Positions 9,338-18,237 of a stretch of DNA of 64,000 nt are shown piece after piece. How positions within the stretch are numbered: the first letter of the stretch is position 1; the number at the start of each line of letters is the position of its first letter. The notes beneath the pieces are model-generated. The model was not told where the DNA came from. It worked only from the letters and a program-made list of their open reading frames with translations, and ran no database searches. The position numbers and the translations under genes were made by a program. This DNA comes from Nocardioides nitrophenolicus (GTDB lineage Bacteria > Actinomycetota > Actinomycetes > Propionibacteriales > Nocardioidaceae), in the NCBI RefSeq assembly GCF_016907515.1, contig NZ_JAFBBY010000001.1, positions 5,394,001 through 5,458,000 on the forward strand. The letters are read 5' to 3'.

Positions 9338-9892
9338 GTGTTCGCCTGGATCAGGCAGGTCGTCGCCTGGCTGGTGATCCTCGGTGTCGTGGCCGTCCTG
9401 GCGGTCGCGGTCGTCGTACCGCGACTCGCCGGGGCGACGCCGTACACCGTGCTCACCGGCTCGATGCGTCCGACCTACCCGCCTGGGACCCTGGTCGTCG
9501 TCAAGCCGGTCGACGTCGCCGACCTCCGGGCCGGGGACGTCATCACCTATCAGCGCGAGTCAGGGGAGGCCGCGGTGGTCACCCACCGGGTGGTCTCCGT
9601 CGGCAGCCGGCTGAACGGCGACCTGGTCCTCACGACCCAGGGCGACGCCAACGGCGTGGCGGACCCGCCGGTCCGGCCGATCCAGGTGCGGGGCCGGCTC
9701 TGGTACGCCATTCCCTACCTGGGCTACGTCAACAGCGCGCTGAGCGGTCGGCAGCGTGAGGTCGCCGTCCTGGCGGTCTCGGGCGCGCTGATCGGCTACG
9801 CGGCGTTCATGTTCGCCGGCGCCCTGCGGGACCGCCGCCGCTCCGCCCGCGGCGCGCACCGCTCCACCACCACTACCAGCACCGTCAGCTGA
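9338..9892 (+). CDS. SipW-type signal peptidase I (S26B, ER/archaeal type)
   Basis: 184 residues. N-terminal membrane anchor (about 8-30), catalytic Ser42 in GSMRPTY, and His83 in THRVV where bacterial-type enzymes have Lys, plus Asp103 in GDAN; this Ser-His-Asp pattern marks the ER/archaeal-like subfamily that includes SipW. A second membrane helix lies at about 143-163, followed by a basic cytoplasmic tail. It starts with GTG 23 nt after the first substrate gene and is the obvious processing enzyme for the AYWTD signal peptides in this operon. Confidence 0.88.
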   Translation: MFAWIRQVVAWLVILGVVAVLAVAVVVPRLAGATPYTVLTGSMRPTYPPGTLVVVKPVDVADLRAGDVITYQRESGEAAVVTHRVVSVGSRLNGDLVLTTQGDANGVADPPVRPIQVRGRLWYAIPYLGYVNSALSGRQREVAVLAVSGALIGYAAFMFAGALRDRRRSARGAHRSTTTTSTVS

Positions 9893-9908
9893 CCGAAGGA
9901 AGGTCTCC

Positions 9909-10607
9909 ATGATCCGCCGCCTCGCCTCGCTCGTGGCCGCAGCCGTGCTGGCTGTCGTCGCGGCCGTGGCGATGGCCGGGCCGGCGTGGGCGGACGACGA
10001 GATCGGGCTGAGCAGCGACGGGGTCACCTGGGTGCACCAGCTGACCACGCCGCTGTACGACCCCGGCTTCGCGTGGGTGCCCGGCGACGTGGAGGAGCGC
10101 TCCTTCCGGGTCCGCAACGACGGTCCGTCCGCCGGCGAGCTCACCGTGCAGGTGGTCGCCCAGGACCCGCAGGCGCTGCTCGCCTCGCCCGACTTCCTGC
10201 TCGAGGCCCGGGTCGGGTCGGGAGCCTGGGTCGAGGTGGGCGCGGGTGTCACGCCGCTGCAGAGCGCGGTGCTCGACGTACCCCGCGGCGCGCAGACGAG
10301 CGTCTCGGTGCGCGGCACCTTCCGGCCCGAGGCGACCGCGGGCATGGACGCGATCGCGCCGTTCGAGGTGCGGGTCACCCTGTCCGAGGACGGCGACGTC
10401 GCCGGCCAGCAGGAAGGCAAGGGCGGCGGCAAGGGCGGCAAGGGCGACCAGGGGGAGGTCGGTGGTGAGGCGAGCGGGCTCCCGGACACCGGCTCGCCCG
10501 TCGGCACCGGGCTGATCTGGCTGGCGGCCGGCCTGATCGGCGCCGGCCTCGCGCTGGTCCGTCCGCGTCGCGAGCGCGACGACGAGAGCGTGGTGACCCA
10601 TGGCTAG
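9909..10607 (+). CDS. LPXTG-type cell-wall-anchored protein of the SipW operon
   Basis: 232 residues with an ordinary Sec signal peptide (about 1-30, ending PAWA-DDE). The middle is an Ig-like beta domain similar to the DUF916/WxL-type halves that describe forces on extracellular fibres. A Gly/Lys repeat (GKGGGKGGKG) leads to the sorting signal LPDTG at about 194, a hydrophobic helix and a positively charged tail, so sortase should attach it to peptidoglycan. No sortase gene lies in the window. It may anchor the SipW substrates to the wall (inference). AAGGAAGG precedes the ATG. The end overlaps the next gene by 8 nt. Confidence 0.78.
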   Translation: MIRRLASLVAAAVLAVVAAVAMAGPAWADDEIGLSSDGVTWVHQLTTPLYDPGFAWVPGDVEERSFRVRNDGPSAGELTVQVVAQDPQALLASPDFLLEARVGSGAWVEVGAGVTPLQSAVLDVPRGAQTSVSVRGTFRPEATAGMDAIAPFEVRVTLSEDGDVAGQQEGKGGGKGGKGDQGEVGGEASGLPDTGSPVGTGLIWLAAGLIGAGLALVRPRRERDDESVVTHG

Positions 10608-11202
10608 CGGCCAGCACCGCGCACCGCGGGCCCGTTGGTTCGGCCGGGGCCGGACCCGCGCCCTGCTGTCGGCGGGCCTCCTGCTGGGAACCGGGGCGGT
10701 GGCGACCTCGGCGTACTGGACCGACAAGGAGACCGTGCCCGGTGTGACCGTGCACAGCGGCGCCCTGCACATCGACCTGCCGGGCTCCAACCGGGTGCGC
10801 AACGAGACCTACGCCTGGTCCGGCTTCGACCTCACCGGCATCGCCGCCAACGGGTCCCGGGTCGCGACCCTGGTCGTCAGCAACCACAGCGACCCGCGGC
10901 TGTCGTTCTCCTACGACGTCAAGGCCGAGGCCGCGGACGTGGGGAGCGGCAACCTGGCCGCCGCGCTGCGGATCAGGGTGTGGCGGGGCGGCGTGACCAC
11001 GCCCCCCAACCCGACCTGCACCGGCACCCAGATCGCCGGCCCCGGAGCCAGCACCTTCCCCTTCAACCAGCCGGCCGGAGCGAACATCGCCCCCGGCGGG
11101 TCGCAGACGCTGTGCGTCGAGGTGTCGCGGACGGGCGCCGCCGTCAACGCCGGCTCCCAGGCGACCCTGACCTTCACCTTCCCCGCGAAGCAGGTGCCGT
11201 GA
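10600..11202 (+). CDS. Second secreted protein with SipW-type signal peptide
   Basis: 200 residues. A long basic n-region (RARWFGRGRTR), a hydrophobic core and the AVATSAYWTD boundary at about residues 33-42 repeat the pattern of the 8784 gene. The mature domain is beta-rich with two Cys (CTGTQ and LCVEV) that could form a disulfide. It overlaps the LPDTG gene by 8 nt and the following peptidase by 1 nt, so the three are translationally coupled. The DNA coding TSAYWTD is identical in the downstream fusion gene, hinting at duplication within the operon. Confidence 0.78.
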   Translation: MASGQHRAPRARWFGRGRTRALLSAGLLLGTGAVATSAYWTDKETVPGVTVHSGALHIDLPGSNRVRNETYAWSGFDLTGIAANGSRVATLVVSNHSDPRLSFSYDVKAEAADVGSGNLAAALRIRVWRGGVTTPPNPTCTGTQIAGPGASTFPFNQPAGANIAPGGSQTLCVEVSRTGAAVNAGSQATLTFTFPAKQVP

Positions 11203-12149
11203 TGACCTCCACGACGCGGGTCGCCCGCGAGGCGCTGCTCTGGGTCGGTGGCATCCTCGGGGCGCTCTGCCTCCTGTCGCTGCTCGCCGGCTGGGCGCTG
11301 CAGGCGACCCCGCTGGTCTTCTCCTCGGCGTCGATGAGCCCGGCGTACGACGCGGGTGCGCTGGGCATCGCGCGCCAGGTCGACGCGACCGACCTCGCCG
11401 TCGGCGACGTGGTCAGCGTCCACGAAGCCACCGGCTCCCGGGTCACCCACCGGGTGGTCGCGATCGAGGCGCGCGGCAAGCGCGCCCTGCTCACCCTGCG
11501 CGGCGACGCGAACGAGGTGCCCGACGCCCAGACCTACCTGGTCGGCTCGGCCGACCGGGTCGTCCTCGGCGTCCCGTACGCGGGCTACGTGCTCAACGCC
11601 GCCGCGAGCCCGTTCGGCCTCGCCGCGGCGGCGGTAGTGGCGACCGGCGCGCTGCTGGCCGGCTTCGGGCGCGGCCGGCGGCTGGTGCCGGTCGGCCTGG
11701 TCGCCACGGTGGTCGCCGGCGTCGGCCTCGGTGCGACGGGCGTAACGCCGTGGGCCTTCACCTCGGCGTACTGGACCGACTCGGCGAAGGCGACCGTGAC
11801 CGCCACGGCACCGGCTGGCCCGGTGATCAGCTGCGTCCGCAACGCCAACGAGACGATCACGCTGTCGTGGACCAAGACCAACAGCGCCTACACCTATGAC
11901 TGGATCAAGCTGGCGCCGGGCGGCGGAGCGACGAGCAGCAACGACATCTCGCCGACCTCCGGCTCCGGACTCGGCGCGGCCACGGCCGTCAACGGCACCG
12001 TGTCGTTCACCCTGACCTCGACGAAGCCGGGCACCACGAGCTGGGACATCGTCGTCACCACGAAGCAGGGCGGCTCCGCACTCGGCTCGACGACCCAGCA
12101 GATCGGCGCGCAGGGCAGCCACGGGTTGTACTGCAGTTACCAGAACTGA
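11202..12149 (+). CDS. Signal peptidase fused to a SipW-type signal peptide and secreted domain
   Basis: 315 residues in one uninterrupted frame. Residues 1-135 form a SipW-like peptidase: membrane anchor about 11-33, Ser44 (in ASMSP), His83 (THRVV), Asp102 (GDAN). A second membrane helix at about 136-155 returns to the cytosol, where GRGRR (156-160) looks like a signal-peptide n-region. A third hydrophobic stretch ends in AFTS-AYWTDS (189-194), the boundary used by the operon's two substrates. Residues 194-315 are a secreted beta domain with Cys211 and Cys311. The protein could therefore process itself. A GTG at 11685 could be an internal start for a separate substrate, but it has no ribosome-binding site. 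Confidence 0.82.
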   Translation: MTSTTRVAREALLWVGGILGALCLLSLLAGWALQATPLVFSSASMSPAYDAGALGIARQVDATDLAVGDVVSVHEATGSRVTHRVVAIEARGKRALLTLRGDANEVPDAQTYLVGSADRVVLGVPYAGYVLNAAASPFGLAAAAVVATGALLAGFGRGRRLVPVGLVATVVAGVGLGATGVTPWAFTSAYWTDSAKATVTATAPAGPVISCVRNANETITLSWTKTNSAYTYDWIKLAPGGGATSSNDISPTSGSGLGAATAVNGTVSFTLTSTKPGTTSWDIVVTTKQGGSALGSTTQQIGAQGSHGLYCSYQN

Positions 12150-12217
12150 TCCGGACCCGCTGAACCGGTCGCCGCCCGGCGACGGACCGGCATGACCAGC
12201 GTCGCCCGACCCACCCC

Positions 12218-12223
12218 TAGGAT
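12218..12223 (+). promoter_or_regulatory. -10 box (TAGGAT), leaderless promoter of pdxT
   Basis: TAGGAT is followed by 8 nt and then the ATG at 12232. An in-frame GTG at 12226 would be only 2 nt from the box, so the promoter position supports the ATG as start. Confidence 0.5.
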
Positions 12224-12231
12224 CGGTGCCC

Positions 12232-12804
12232 ATGCCCTCGATCGGAGTCTTCGCGCTGCAAGGTGACGTGCGCGAGCACCTCCAGACCCTCACCGCCCTC
12301 GGCGCCGACGCCTTCGCCGTACGCCGGCCCGCCGAGCTCGAGCGCTGCGACGGCCTCGTCCTCCCCGGCGGGGAGTCGACCACCATGGCCAAGCTGGCCC
12401 GCACCTTCGAGCTGCTCGAGCCGCTGCGCGCCCGGGTGCGCGCGGGGATGCCGACCTTCGGGACCTGTGCCGGGATGATCCTGCTGGCCGACCGGATCGA
12501 GGGCGGCACCGCCGACCAGGAGACGATCGGTGGGCTCGACGTCACCGTGCGGCGCAACGCCTTCGGGCGCCAGGTCGACTCGTTCGAGGCGGAGCTGGCG
12601 TTCGCGGGGCTCGCCGAGCCGGTGCACGCGGTGTTCATCCGGGCGCCCTGGGTCGAGCGCACCGGCCCCGAGGTCGAGGTCCTGGCCGAGGCGCAGGGCC
12701 ACCCGGTCGCCGTACGACAGGGACACCTGATGGCGACCTCCTTCCACCCGGAGGTCGACGGCGACGGCCGGGTGCACCGGTACTTCCTCGACCTCGTCGG
12801 GTAG
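12232..12804 (+). CDS. pdxT: Pyridoxal 5'-phosphate synthase, PdxT glutaminase subunit
   Basis: 190 residues, a class I glutamine amidotransferase. The triad is visible: nucleophile Cys in FGTCAGM (about residue 79) and the His/Glu pair in SFHPEVDGD near residue 170; the family motif LPGGESTT is at about 45. It releases ammonia from glutamine and channels it to PdxS. It has its own leaderless promoter and is separated from pdxS by the SipW-type operon, unlike the adjacent pair in many genomes. Confidence 0.97.
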   Translation: MPSIGVFALQGDVREHLQTLTALGADAFAVRRPAELERCDGLVLPGGESTTMAKLARTFELLEPLRARVRAGMPTFGTCAGMILLADRIEGGTADQETIGGLDVTVRRNAFGRQVDSFEAELAFAGLAEPVHAVFIRAPWVERTGPEVEVLAEAQGHPVAVRQGHLMATSFHPEVDGDGRVHRYFLDLVG

Positions 12805-12880
12805 CCGGCGGCCCGAGAGATTCAGCCGCCGTTCGGGGTCGCGTCGCCCGGACGACGCCGCGGGACGCCATCGTCGGCGG

Positions 12881-13822
12881 GTGCGCCAGCAGTGGGTCGA
12901 CGGGGTCCGCGGCCTCGCGATGCTCGCGGTCGTCGTCTTCCACGCCGAGCTCGTCGCCGGGCCGCTGGGGTGGCTGGCGGCTGCCAACCAGGACCTGGCC
13001 CACGTCCGGATGCCGCTGCTCATGGTCCTGTCCGGGCTCCTGCTGTCGCGCTCGCTCGCGAAGGGCCCGCGCCGGCACCTGGCCGGCAAGGCGCGCGCCG
13101 TGCTGTGGCCGTACGTCGTGTGGGCGAGCATCGACCTGCTGCAGGTGTGCGTCCATCTGCTCGCGACCGGCGAGCCGCTGCCACGCGACCTGCTCCGGCT
13201 GGCGGTCTACAACCCGTCGGGCTACCTGTGGTTCCTCGGGTTCCTGTTCTGCTACCACCTGCTCGCCACGCCGCTCGCGCCCTGGCTGCGCGGCGTCGCC
13301 GGGCCCGCACTGGTGGTCCTCGGCGGCACGGTCGAGGCCACCGACCCACACCGCTTCGTCACCCTGGCCGGCTGGTTCCTGGTGGGTGACCTGCTCGGTC
13401 GCGTGGTCGGCCCGCGGGTGCCGGCGGGCCTCCGCGCGTTGGTCGGCCGGGTGCGGTGGGGTCCCCTGGCCGCGATCGGGCGGCAGTCGGTCGTCTACTA
13501 CGCCTGTCACCTGATCGTGATGGTGTACGCCGTGCGCCTGGTCCACCGGCTCGGGATGAGCGAGCCACGGCTGGTCGTGCCGGTGGCGGTCGTCGTACCG
13601 CTGGGGGTGGGGGCGCTGCTGGTGTGGCTGCGCCGGCACCGCTGGGTGGACGCGCTGTTCGTGTGGCCCCGGGTAGACTCCACGGCCGGCGCCGAGCAGA
13701 GCGGTGCCGATGCGCACCGAGACCAAGAGGGACGGGAATGTCTGGCCACTCCAAGTGGGCGACCACGAAGCACAAGAAGGCCGCGATCGACGCCAAGCGC
13801 GGCAAGCTCTTCGCCAAGCTGA
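12881..13822 (+). CDS. Membrane acyltransferase family 3 protein
   Basis: 313 residues from the GTG at 12881. The start [20 protein letters not shown] is the classic acyltransferase-3 signature, with the conserved His in the first helix; many membrane helices follow, ending at about residue 265. Members O-acetylate or succinylate extracellular glycans and antibiotics; the target is unknown. The last ~28 codons overlap yebC in another frame, and the tail there is low-complexity Arg/Ser/Pro, so the natural end was probably earlier and lost to a frameshift, or the overlap is tolerated. Confidence 0.75.
   Translation: MRQQWVDGVRGLAMLAVVVFHAELVAGPLGWLAAANQDLAHVRMPLLMVLSGLLLSRSLAKGPRRHLAGKARAVLWPYVVWASIDLLQVCVHLLATGEPLPRDLLRLAVYNPSGYLWFLGFLFCYHLLATPLAPWLRGVAGPALVVLGGTVEATDPHRFVTLAGWFLVGDLLGRVVGPRVPAGLRALVGRVRWGPLAAIGRQSVVYYACHLIVMVYAVRLVHRLGMSEPRLVVPVAVVVPLGVGALLVWLRRHRWVDALFVWPRVDSTAGAEQSGADAHRDQEGRECLATPSGRPRSTRRPRSTPSAASSSPS
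13674..13679 (+). promoter_or_regulatory. -10 box (TAGACT) for yebC, inside the acyltransferase gene
   Basis: TAGACT lies 58 nt before the yebC ATG within the 3' part of the upstream reading frame. It would give a leader of roughly 50 nt carrying the GAGGGACGGGA ribosome-binding site. Confidence 0.4.
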
Positions 13823-14505
13823 TCAAGAACATCGAGATCGCCGCGAAGATGGGTGGCCCCGACCCCTCCGGAAATCCCACGCTCTTCGACGCCATCCAGA
13901 AGGCCAAGAAGCAGTCGGTGCCCAACAAGAACATCGACTCCGCGGTCAAGCGCGGCGGCGGCCTCGAGGGCGGCGGCGTCGACTACGAGACGATCATGTA
14001 CGAGGTCTACGGCCCCCAGGGCGTGGCCCTGCTCGTCGAGTGCCTCACCGACAACCGCAACCGCGCCGCGATGGAGGTCCGCACCGCCGTGACCCGCAAC
14101 GGCGGCACCATGGCCGACCCCGGCTCGGTCTCGCGGCTGTTCACCCGCAAGGGCGTGGTCGTGGTCGCCAAGAGCCAGGACGCCAAGGAGGTCTCCGAGG
14201 ACGACCTGCTCGAGGCCACCCTCGACGCCGGCGCCGAGGAGGTCAACGACCTCGGTGAGAGCTTCGAGGTCCAGTCCGAGGCCACCGACGTGGTCGCGGT
14301 CCGCACCGCCCTGCAGGACGCCGGCATCGACTACGACTCCGCCGAGGTCCAGTTCGTCGCCACCATGGACATCCCCGTCGGCGACCCCACCGCGGCCGGC
14401 AAGGTGTTCAAGCTGGTCGACGCGGTCGACGACCTCGACGACGTGCAGAACGTCTTCACCAACGCCGACATCCCCGACGAGGTCCTGGACCAGCTCGAGG
14501 ACTGA
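13738..14505 (+). CDS. yebC: YebC/PmpR-family protein
   Basis: 255 residues. It begins with the invariant [22 protein letters not shown] and keeps the three-domain YebC/TACO1 layout to its acidic C terminus. The family was long annotated as transcriptional regulators; recent work links members to translation of proline-rich stretches on the ribosome. Position just upstream of ruvCAB is conserved in many bacteria. The ATG at 13738 has GAGGGACGGGA directly upstream; the longer open frame upstream is not coding. Confidence 0.95.
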   Translation: MSGHSKWATTKHKKAAIDAKRGKLFAKLIKNIEIAAKMGGPDPSGNPTLFDAIQKAKKQSVPNKNIDSAVKRGGGLEGGGVDYETIMYEVYGPQGVALLVECLTDNRNRAAMEVRTAVTRNGGTMADPGSVSRLFTRKGVVVVAKSQDAKEVSEDDLLEATLDAGAEEVNDLGESFEVQSEATDVVAVRTALQDAGIDYDSAEVQFVATMDIPVGDPTAAGKVFKLVDAVDDLDDVQNVFTNADIPDEVLDQLED

Positions 14506-14564
14506 GGTACGACGGCCGGGCGTGTCCCAGCCGATCCGGCGTGTCTACACCTATACATTCGTCT

Positions 14565-14580
14565 CCGAACACATGTTCGG
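14565..14580 (+). promoter_or_regulatory. LexA/SOS box upstream of ruvC
   Basis: CCGAACACATGTTCGG is a perfect 16-bp palindrome matching the actinobacterial SOS box (CGAAC-N4-GTTCG). It ends 15 nt before the ruvC GTG and should place ruvCAB under LexA repression with induction by DNA damage. Confidence 0.88.
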
Positions 14581-14595
14581 GCGAAAGGTGACGAC

Positions 14596-15120
14596 GTGCG
14601 CGTGCTCGGGATCGACCCGGGGCTGACCCGCTGCGGCCTCGGCGTGGTCGAGGGCTCCATCGGGCGTCCGCTGACCCTGGTCGACGTGAGCGTGGTGCGC
14701 ACCTCCGCCCAGCTCGGCGTCCCCGAGCGGCTGGTCACCATCGAGCGGGGGATCGACGCCCGGCTCGACGAGTACCAGCCCGACGCGGTCGCCATCGAGC
14801 GGATCTTCGCCCGCTCCGACGTCAGCACGATCATGGGCACCGCCCAGGCCGCCGGCATCGCCATGGTGTGCGCCGCGCGCCGCGGCCTGCCCGTCGCGCT
14901 GCACACCCCCAGCGAGGTCAAGGCGGCGGTGTCCGGCAACGGCCGTGCCGACAAGGCCCAGGTCGGCGCCATGGTGGCCCGGATCCTGCGCCTCGACGCG
15001 CCGCCGAAGCCCGCCGACGCCGCCGACGCGCTCGCCCTCGCCATCACCCACATCTGGCGCGGCGGCAGCCAGGCCCGGATCGACGCGGCGCTCGCGGCCG
15101 CAGGAAGGCGGACCCGATGA
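14596..15120 (+). CDS. ruvC: Holliday junction resolvase RuvC
   Basis: 174 residues. The four acidic metal ligands are present: D7 (GIDPG), E68 (AIERIF), D141 and D144 (DAADAL). RuvC cuts Holliday junctions held by RuvAB. A GTG start follows GAAAGG with suitable spacing, and a LexA box sits just upstream. The end overlaps ruvA by 4 nt (ATGA), coupling translation. Confidence 0.97.
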   Translation: MRVLGIDPGLTRCGLGVVEGSIGRPLTLVDVSVVRTSAQLGVPERLVTIERGIDARLDEYQPDAVAIERIFARSDVSTIMGTAQAAGIAMVCAARRGLPVALHTPSEVKAAVSGNGRADKAQVGAMVARILRLDAPPKPADAADALALAITHIWRGGSQARIDAALAAAGRRTR

Positions 15121-15710
15121 TCGCGTTCGTCCGTGGCCAGGTGGCCGCGCTCACCCTCACCAGTGCCGTCGTGGAGGTCGGGGGAGTCGGCCTGGAGCTG
15201 ATGTGCACCCCCGGCACCCTCGCCCAGCTGCGCACCGGCGCCACGGCCACGCTGCCCACCAGCATGATCGTGCGCGAGGACTCGCTGACGCTCTACGGCT
15301 TCGCCGACGAGGAGGAGAAGACGATCTTCGAGCTCGTCCAGACCGCCTCCGGCGTCGGCCCCAAGCTCGCCCAGGCCATCGTCGCGGTGCTCTCGCCCGA
15401 CGGCGTGCGCAGCGCGATCGCCTCCGACGACGTGCGCACCCTCACCAAGGTGCCCGGCATCGGCCAGAAGGGCGCACAGCGGATCATCCTCGAGCTCAAG
15501 GACCGCATCGGCGTCGCCGCCGGCACCTCCACGCCGGGCTCCGTCGCCGACCAGGCATGGCGCGACCAGGTGCACCAGGGCCTGGTCGGCCTCGGCTACA
15601 ACGCCAAGGACGCCGAGAAGGCGGTCGACGCGGTCGCGGGCGAGGCGGGCTCGGCGCCCGACGTACGCGCGCTGCTGCGGGCGGCCCTGCGCTCCCTGTC
15701 CAAGGCATGA
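15117..15710 (+). CDS. ruvA: Holliday junction branch-migration protein RuvA
   Basis: 197 residues. N-terminal OB fold ([12 protein letters not shown]), then helix-hairpin-helix DNA-binding segments (VGPKLAQAI and [12 protein letters not shown]), a flexible linker and the C-terminal three-helix domain that binds RuvB. RuvA tetramers hold the junction in the open square form. It sits between ruvC and ruvB in one SOS-controlled operon. Confidence 0.97.
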   Translation: MIAFVRGQVAALTLTSAVVEVGGVGLELMCTPGTLAQLRTGATATLPTSMIVREDSLTLYGFADEEEKTIFELVQTASGVGPKLAQAIVAVLSPDGVRSAIASDDVRTLTKVPGIGQKGAQRIILELKDRIGVAAGTSTPGSVADQAWRDQVHQGLVGLGYNAKDAEKAVDAVAGEAGSAPDVRALLRAALRSLSKA

Positions 15711-15727
15711 GCCTGAGAGGCTGAGGG

Positions 15728-16807
15728 ATGCCCTTCCACGAGGACGACCTGGAGGCGGCGGAGGACCACCACCTCCGCTCGCTGACCGCCGCCGAGGCCG
15801 AGGGCGACGAGCGCGCGGTCGAGGCCGCGCTGCGTCCGCGCAGTCTCGACGAGGTGGTGGGTCAGGCCCGGGTGCGCGACCAGCTCGGCCTGGTCCTCGA
15901 GGCGGCCCGGCAGCGCGGCCGGGCGCCCGACCACGTGCTGCTCTCCGGCCCGCCCGGACTCGGCAAGACCACGCTGGCGATGATCATCTCCCACGAGATG
16001 AACGCCCCGCTGCGCATCACCAGCGGCCCCGCGATCACCCATGCCGGCGACCTCGCCGCCATCCTGTCCGGTCTCAACGAGGGCGAGGTGCTCTTCGTCG
16101 ACGAGATCCACCGGATGTCGCGTCCGGCCGAGGAGATGCTCTACCTCGCCATGGAGGACTTCCGGGTCGACGTCGTGATCGGCAAGGGGCCGGGGGCGAC
16201 CGCGATCCCGCTGGAGCTGCCGCCGTTCACCCTGGTCGGCGCCACCACCCGGGCCGGACTGCTGCCGGGTCCGCTGCGCGACCGGTTCGGGTTCACCGCC
16301 CACCTGGAGTTCTACGAGCCCGACGAGCTGGACCGGATCGTGCGCCGCTCCGCCGACCTGCTCGGCGTCGACCTCGCGCCCGACGGCTCCTCCGAGATCG
16401 CCGGGCGCTCGCGCGGCACGCCCCGGATCGCCAACCGGCTGCTGCGCCGGGTCCGCGACTACGCCCAGGTCCGCGCCGACGGCGTCGTCACCCGGCCGGT
16501 GGCCCAGGCGGCGCTCGACCTGTACGAGGTCGACGAGCTCGGGCTCGACCGGCTCGACCGGGGCGTCCTCGAGGCGCTGTGCCGCCGCTTCGGCGGGGGA
16601 CCGGTCGGCGTGTCGACGCTCGCCGTCGCGGTGGGCGAGGAGCGCGAGACCGTCGAGGAGGTCGCCGAGCCCTTCCTGGTCCGCAACGGTTTCCTGGCCC
16701 GCACCCCCCGCGGCCGGATCGCGACGCCCGCCGCCTGGCTGCACCTCGGGCTCACCCCGCCCGCGCTGCCGTACGACGCGAGCGGGCCCACCCTCTTCGA
16801 GGACTGA
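15728..16807 (+). CDS. ruvB: Holliday junction DNA helicase RuvB
   Basis: 359 residues. AAA+ ATPase with Walker [10 protein letters not shown], Walker B LFVDEIH, sensor and arginine-finger region ([16 protein letters not shown]), then the C-terminal winged helix. Hexamers drive branch migration with RuvA. The N terminus has about 25 extra acidic residues compared with E. coli, as is common in actinobacteria. Last gene of the ruvCAB operon. Confidence 0.98.
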   Translation: MPFHEDDLEAAEDHHLRSLTAAEAEGDERAVEAALRPRSLDEVVGQARVRDQLGLVLEAARQRGRAPDHVLLSGPPGLGKTTLAMIISHEMNAPLRITSGPAITHAGDLAAILSGLNEGEVLFVDEIHRMSRPAEEMLYLAMEDFRVDVVIGKGPGATAIPLELPPFTLVGATTRAGLLPGPLRDRFGFTAHLEFYEPDELDRIVRRSADLLGVDLAPDGSSEIAGRSRGTPRIANRLLRRVRDYAQVRADGVVTRPVAQAALDLYEVDELGLDRLDRGVLEALCRRFGGGPVGVSTLAVAVGEERETVEEVAEPFLVRNGFLARTPRGRIATPAAWLHLGLTPPALPYDASGPTLFED

Positions 16808-16827
16808 GCGCCGGCGGACCGAGCGGC

Positions 16828-17718
16828 TCAGCCGAGACTCGCGGCCTCGGCCCGGCGTCGTGCCCACGCTTCTTCCGCGTCGGCGATCTCGTCGGCGTGC
16901 GCCCGCTCGAAGCTCGCCACCAGACCGGGCAGGGCGGCCACCGCCGCCACGTGGTGCGGCGCGACGCAGGTCTCGATCGCCGCGGCGATCGGCGCCTCCC
17001 AGGCGCGGAAGGACTCCCTCTTCTCCTCGGTGAGCTCACCCGTGCCGATGCCGAGCTCGCGCTCGACCTCCGCGGCCAGCCGGGCGGCCTCGGCGAGCGA
17101 ACGGCCGCGCAGCTCGGGCACCTGCTGCTCGTCGACGCACGCCACGAAGTCCTCCGGCGACCCGAGGTCGTCGTACGCCGCGGCGAGGGCGTCGGTCCAC
17201 GCCTCTCTCAGGCGCTCGACCACCGCCGGGAGCCGCAGCTCCTCGACCTCGTCGTCGCTCGGCCCCTCCCCGCGGGTCCGCTCCAGGCAGTCGTCCTCGG
17301 CCCGGACCTGATCGGCCGGTCGGGACGGCGGGTGGTTCCGACGGTCCTCGGTCGCCGCGTTCGTCGCGTTCACGTCGAGGTCCGCGGAGAACGGCCGGAA
17401 CCCGGGCTCGACGAGCCACACGACGCCGCCGAGGGGTGAGGAGCTGCCGACCCGGGGGACGGACCCGCGCCAGTCGGTCCCGGGGAGGCCGCGCTCGGCC
17501 AGGCAGTCGTCGTACGAGCCGTTGAGCCGGTGTGTCACGACGACCTCGGCCGCCTGCCGGTCGGCCGTGGAGCCCCACCAGGTGCTCAGCTCGGCGACGG
17601 CCCGGCTGAGCGTCCGCGCGGTGTCCGCGGCGCTCGACTCCGCGGACCCAGAGGCGCCCAGGGCGCCCGCCGCGATGATGCCCAGCGCCGCCAGCAGCCG
17701 TCCCCGCGCACGTCCCAC
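16828..17718 (-). CDS. Hypothetical exported or membrane-anchored protein
   Basis: 296 residues from a GTG at 17718; the frame runs far further upstream on this strand, but only as the shadow of secD. The N terminus GRARGRLLAALGIIAAGALG is a signal peptide or anchor, so the rest lies outside the membrane. Four Cys occur in short repeated contexts (YDDCLAERGLPG, EDDCLERTRG, FVACVDEQQ, IETCVAPHH), suggesting disulfides. I do not recognise a named family; similar Cys-containing exported proteins are common in actinobacteria. It is convergent with ruvB and divergent from yajC. Confidence 0.65.
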   Translation of the reverse strand: MGRARGRLLAALGIIAAGALGASGSAESSAADTARTLSRAVAELSTWWGSTADRQAAEVVVTHRLNGSYDDCLAERGLPGTDWRGSVPRVGSSSPLGGVVWLVEPGFRPFSADLDVNATNAATEDRRNHPPSRPADQVRAEDDCLERTRGEGPSDDEVEELRLPAVVERLREAWTDALAAAYDDLGSPEDFVACVDEQQVPELRGRSLAEAARLAAEVERELGIGTGELTEEKRESFRAWEAPIAAAIETCVAPHHVAAVAALPGLVASFERAHADEIADAEEAWARRRAEAASLG

Positions 17719-17905
17719 GGGCCGATGGTGAGGTCGGCCGGCGTCCGCGTCAACGACCGTGGGCCGCGTGGGCCGGGAGAACTTCCGGATCTGATATCCG
17801 GCGTCGATCCGTGCGCGGTCAGGGTCCCTGGCTACACTGACCGGCGGTCCCGGGGACGAGTTCGTCCTGCGGGGATCCGTCCGTGCCCTTTGGAGAGGTT
17901 TGTCT

Positions 17906-18235
17906 GTGAAAGACGCTGCGTCCCTGCTGCCGATCGTGGCGATCGCGGCCATCTTCTGGCTGCTGATCATCCGCCCCGCCTCGCGCCAGCGCAAGGAGGC
18001 CGCCTCGCTGCAGGCCAGCCTCGCGGTCGGCGACGACGTGATGCTGACCTCCGGCATCTTCGGCACCATCACCGGCGAGGCCGACGACCACCTCGAGGTG
18101 GAGCTCGCGCCCGGCGTCGTGATCCGGGTCGTTCGCGGCGCGGTCGCGTCCGTACGCCGCGACGCCGCGCCCGAGGCCGCCGAGACCGGCTCCGAAGACC
18201 CGACCGACCGTCCCGACGACGAAGAGGAGCGCTGA
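17906..18235 (+). CDS. yajC: Preprotein translocase accessory subunit YajC
   Basis: 109 residues from the GTG at 17906; the TTG at 17900 is too close to the GGAGAGG ribosome-binding site (17892-17898). One N-terminal membrane helix (LLPIVAIAAIFWLLIIRP), then a cytosolic beta domain with the DDVMLTSGIFGTI segment and an acidic tail. YajC associates with SecDF and the Sec translocon. A TACACT -10 box lies near 17833-17838. First gene of yajC-secD-secF. Confidence 0.95.
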   Translation: MKDAASLLPIVAIAAIFWLLIIRPASRQRKEAASLQASLAVGDDVMLTSGIFGTITGEADDHLEVELAPGVVIRVVRGAVASVRRDAAPEAAETGSEDPTDRPDDEEER

Positions 18236-18237
18236 GC

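Noticed and set aside
10635..11201. N-terminal 189-codon extension of the peptidase-substrate fusion
   Set aside because: The extra part is out of frame over the 10600 gene and is Arg/Pro/Gly-rich; the ATG at 11202 overlapping the previous stop is the natural start.
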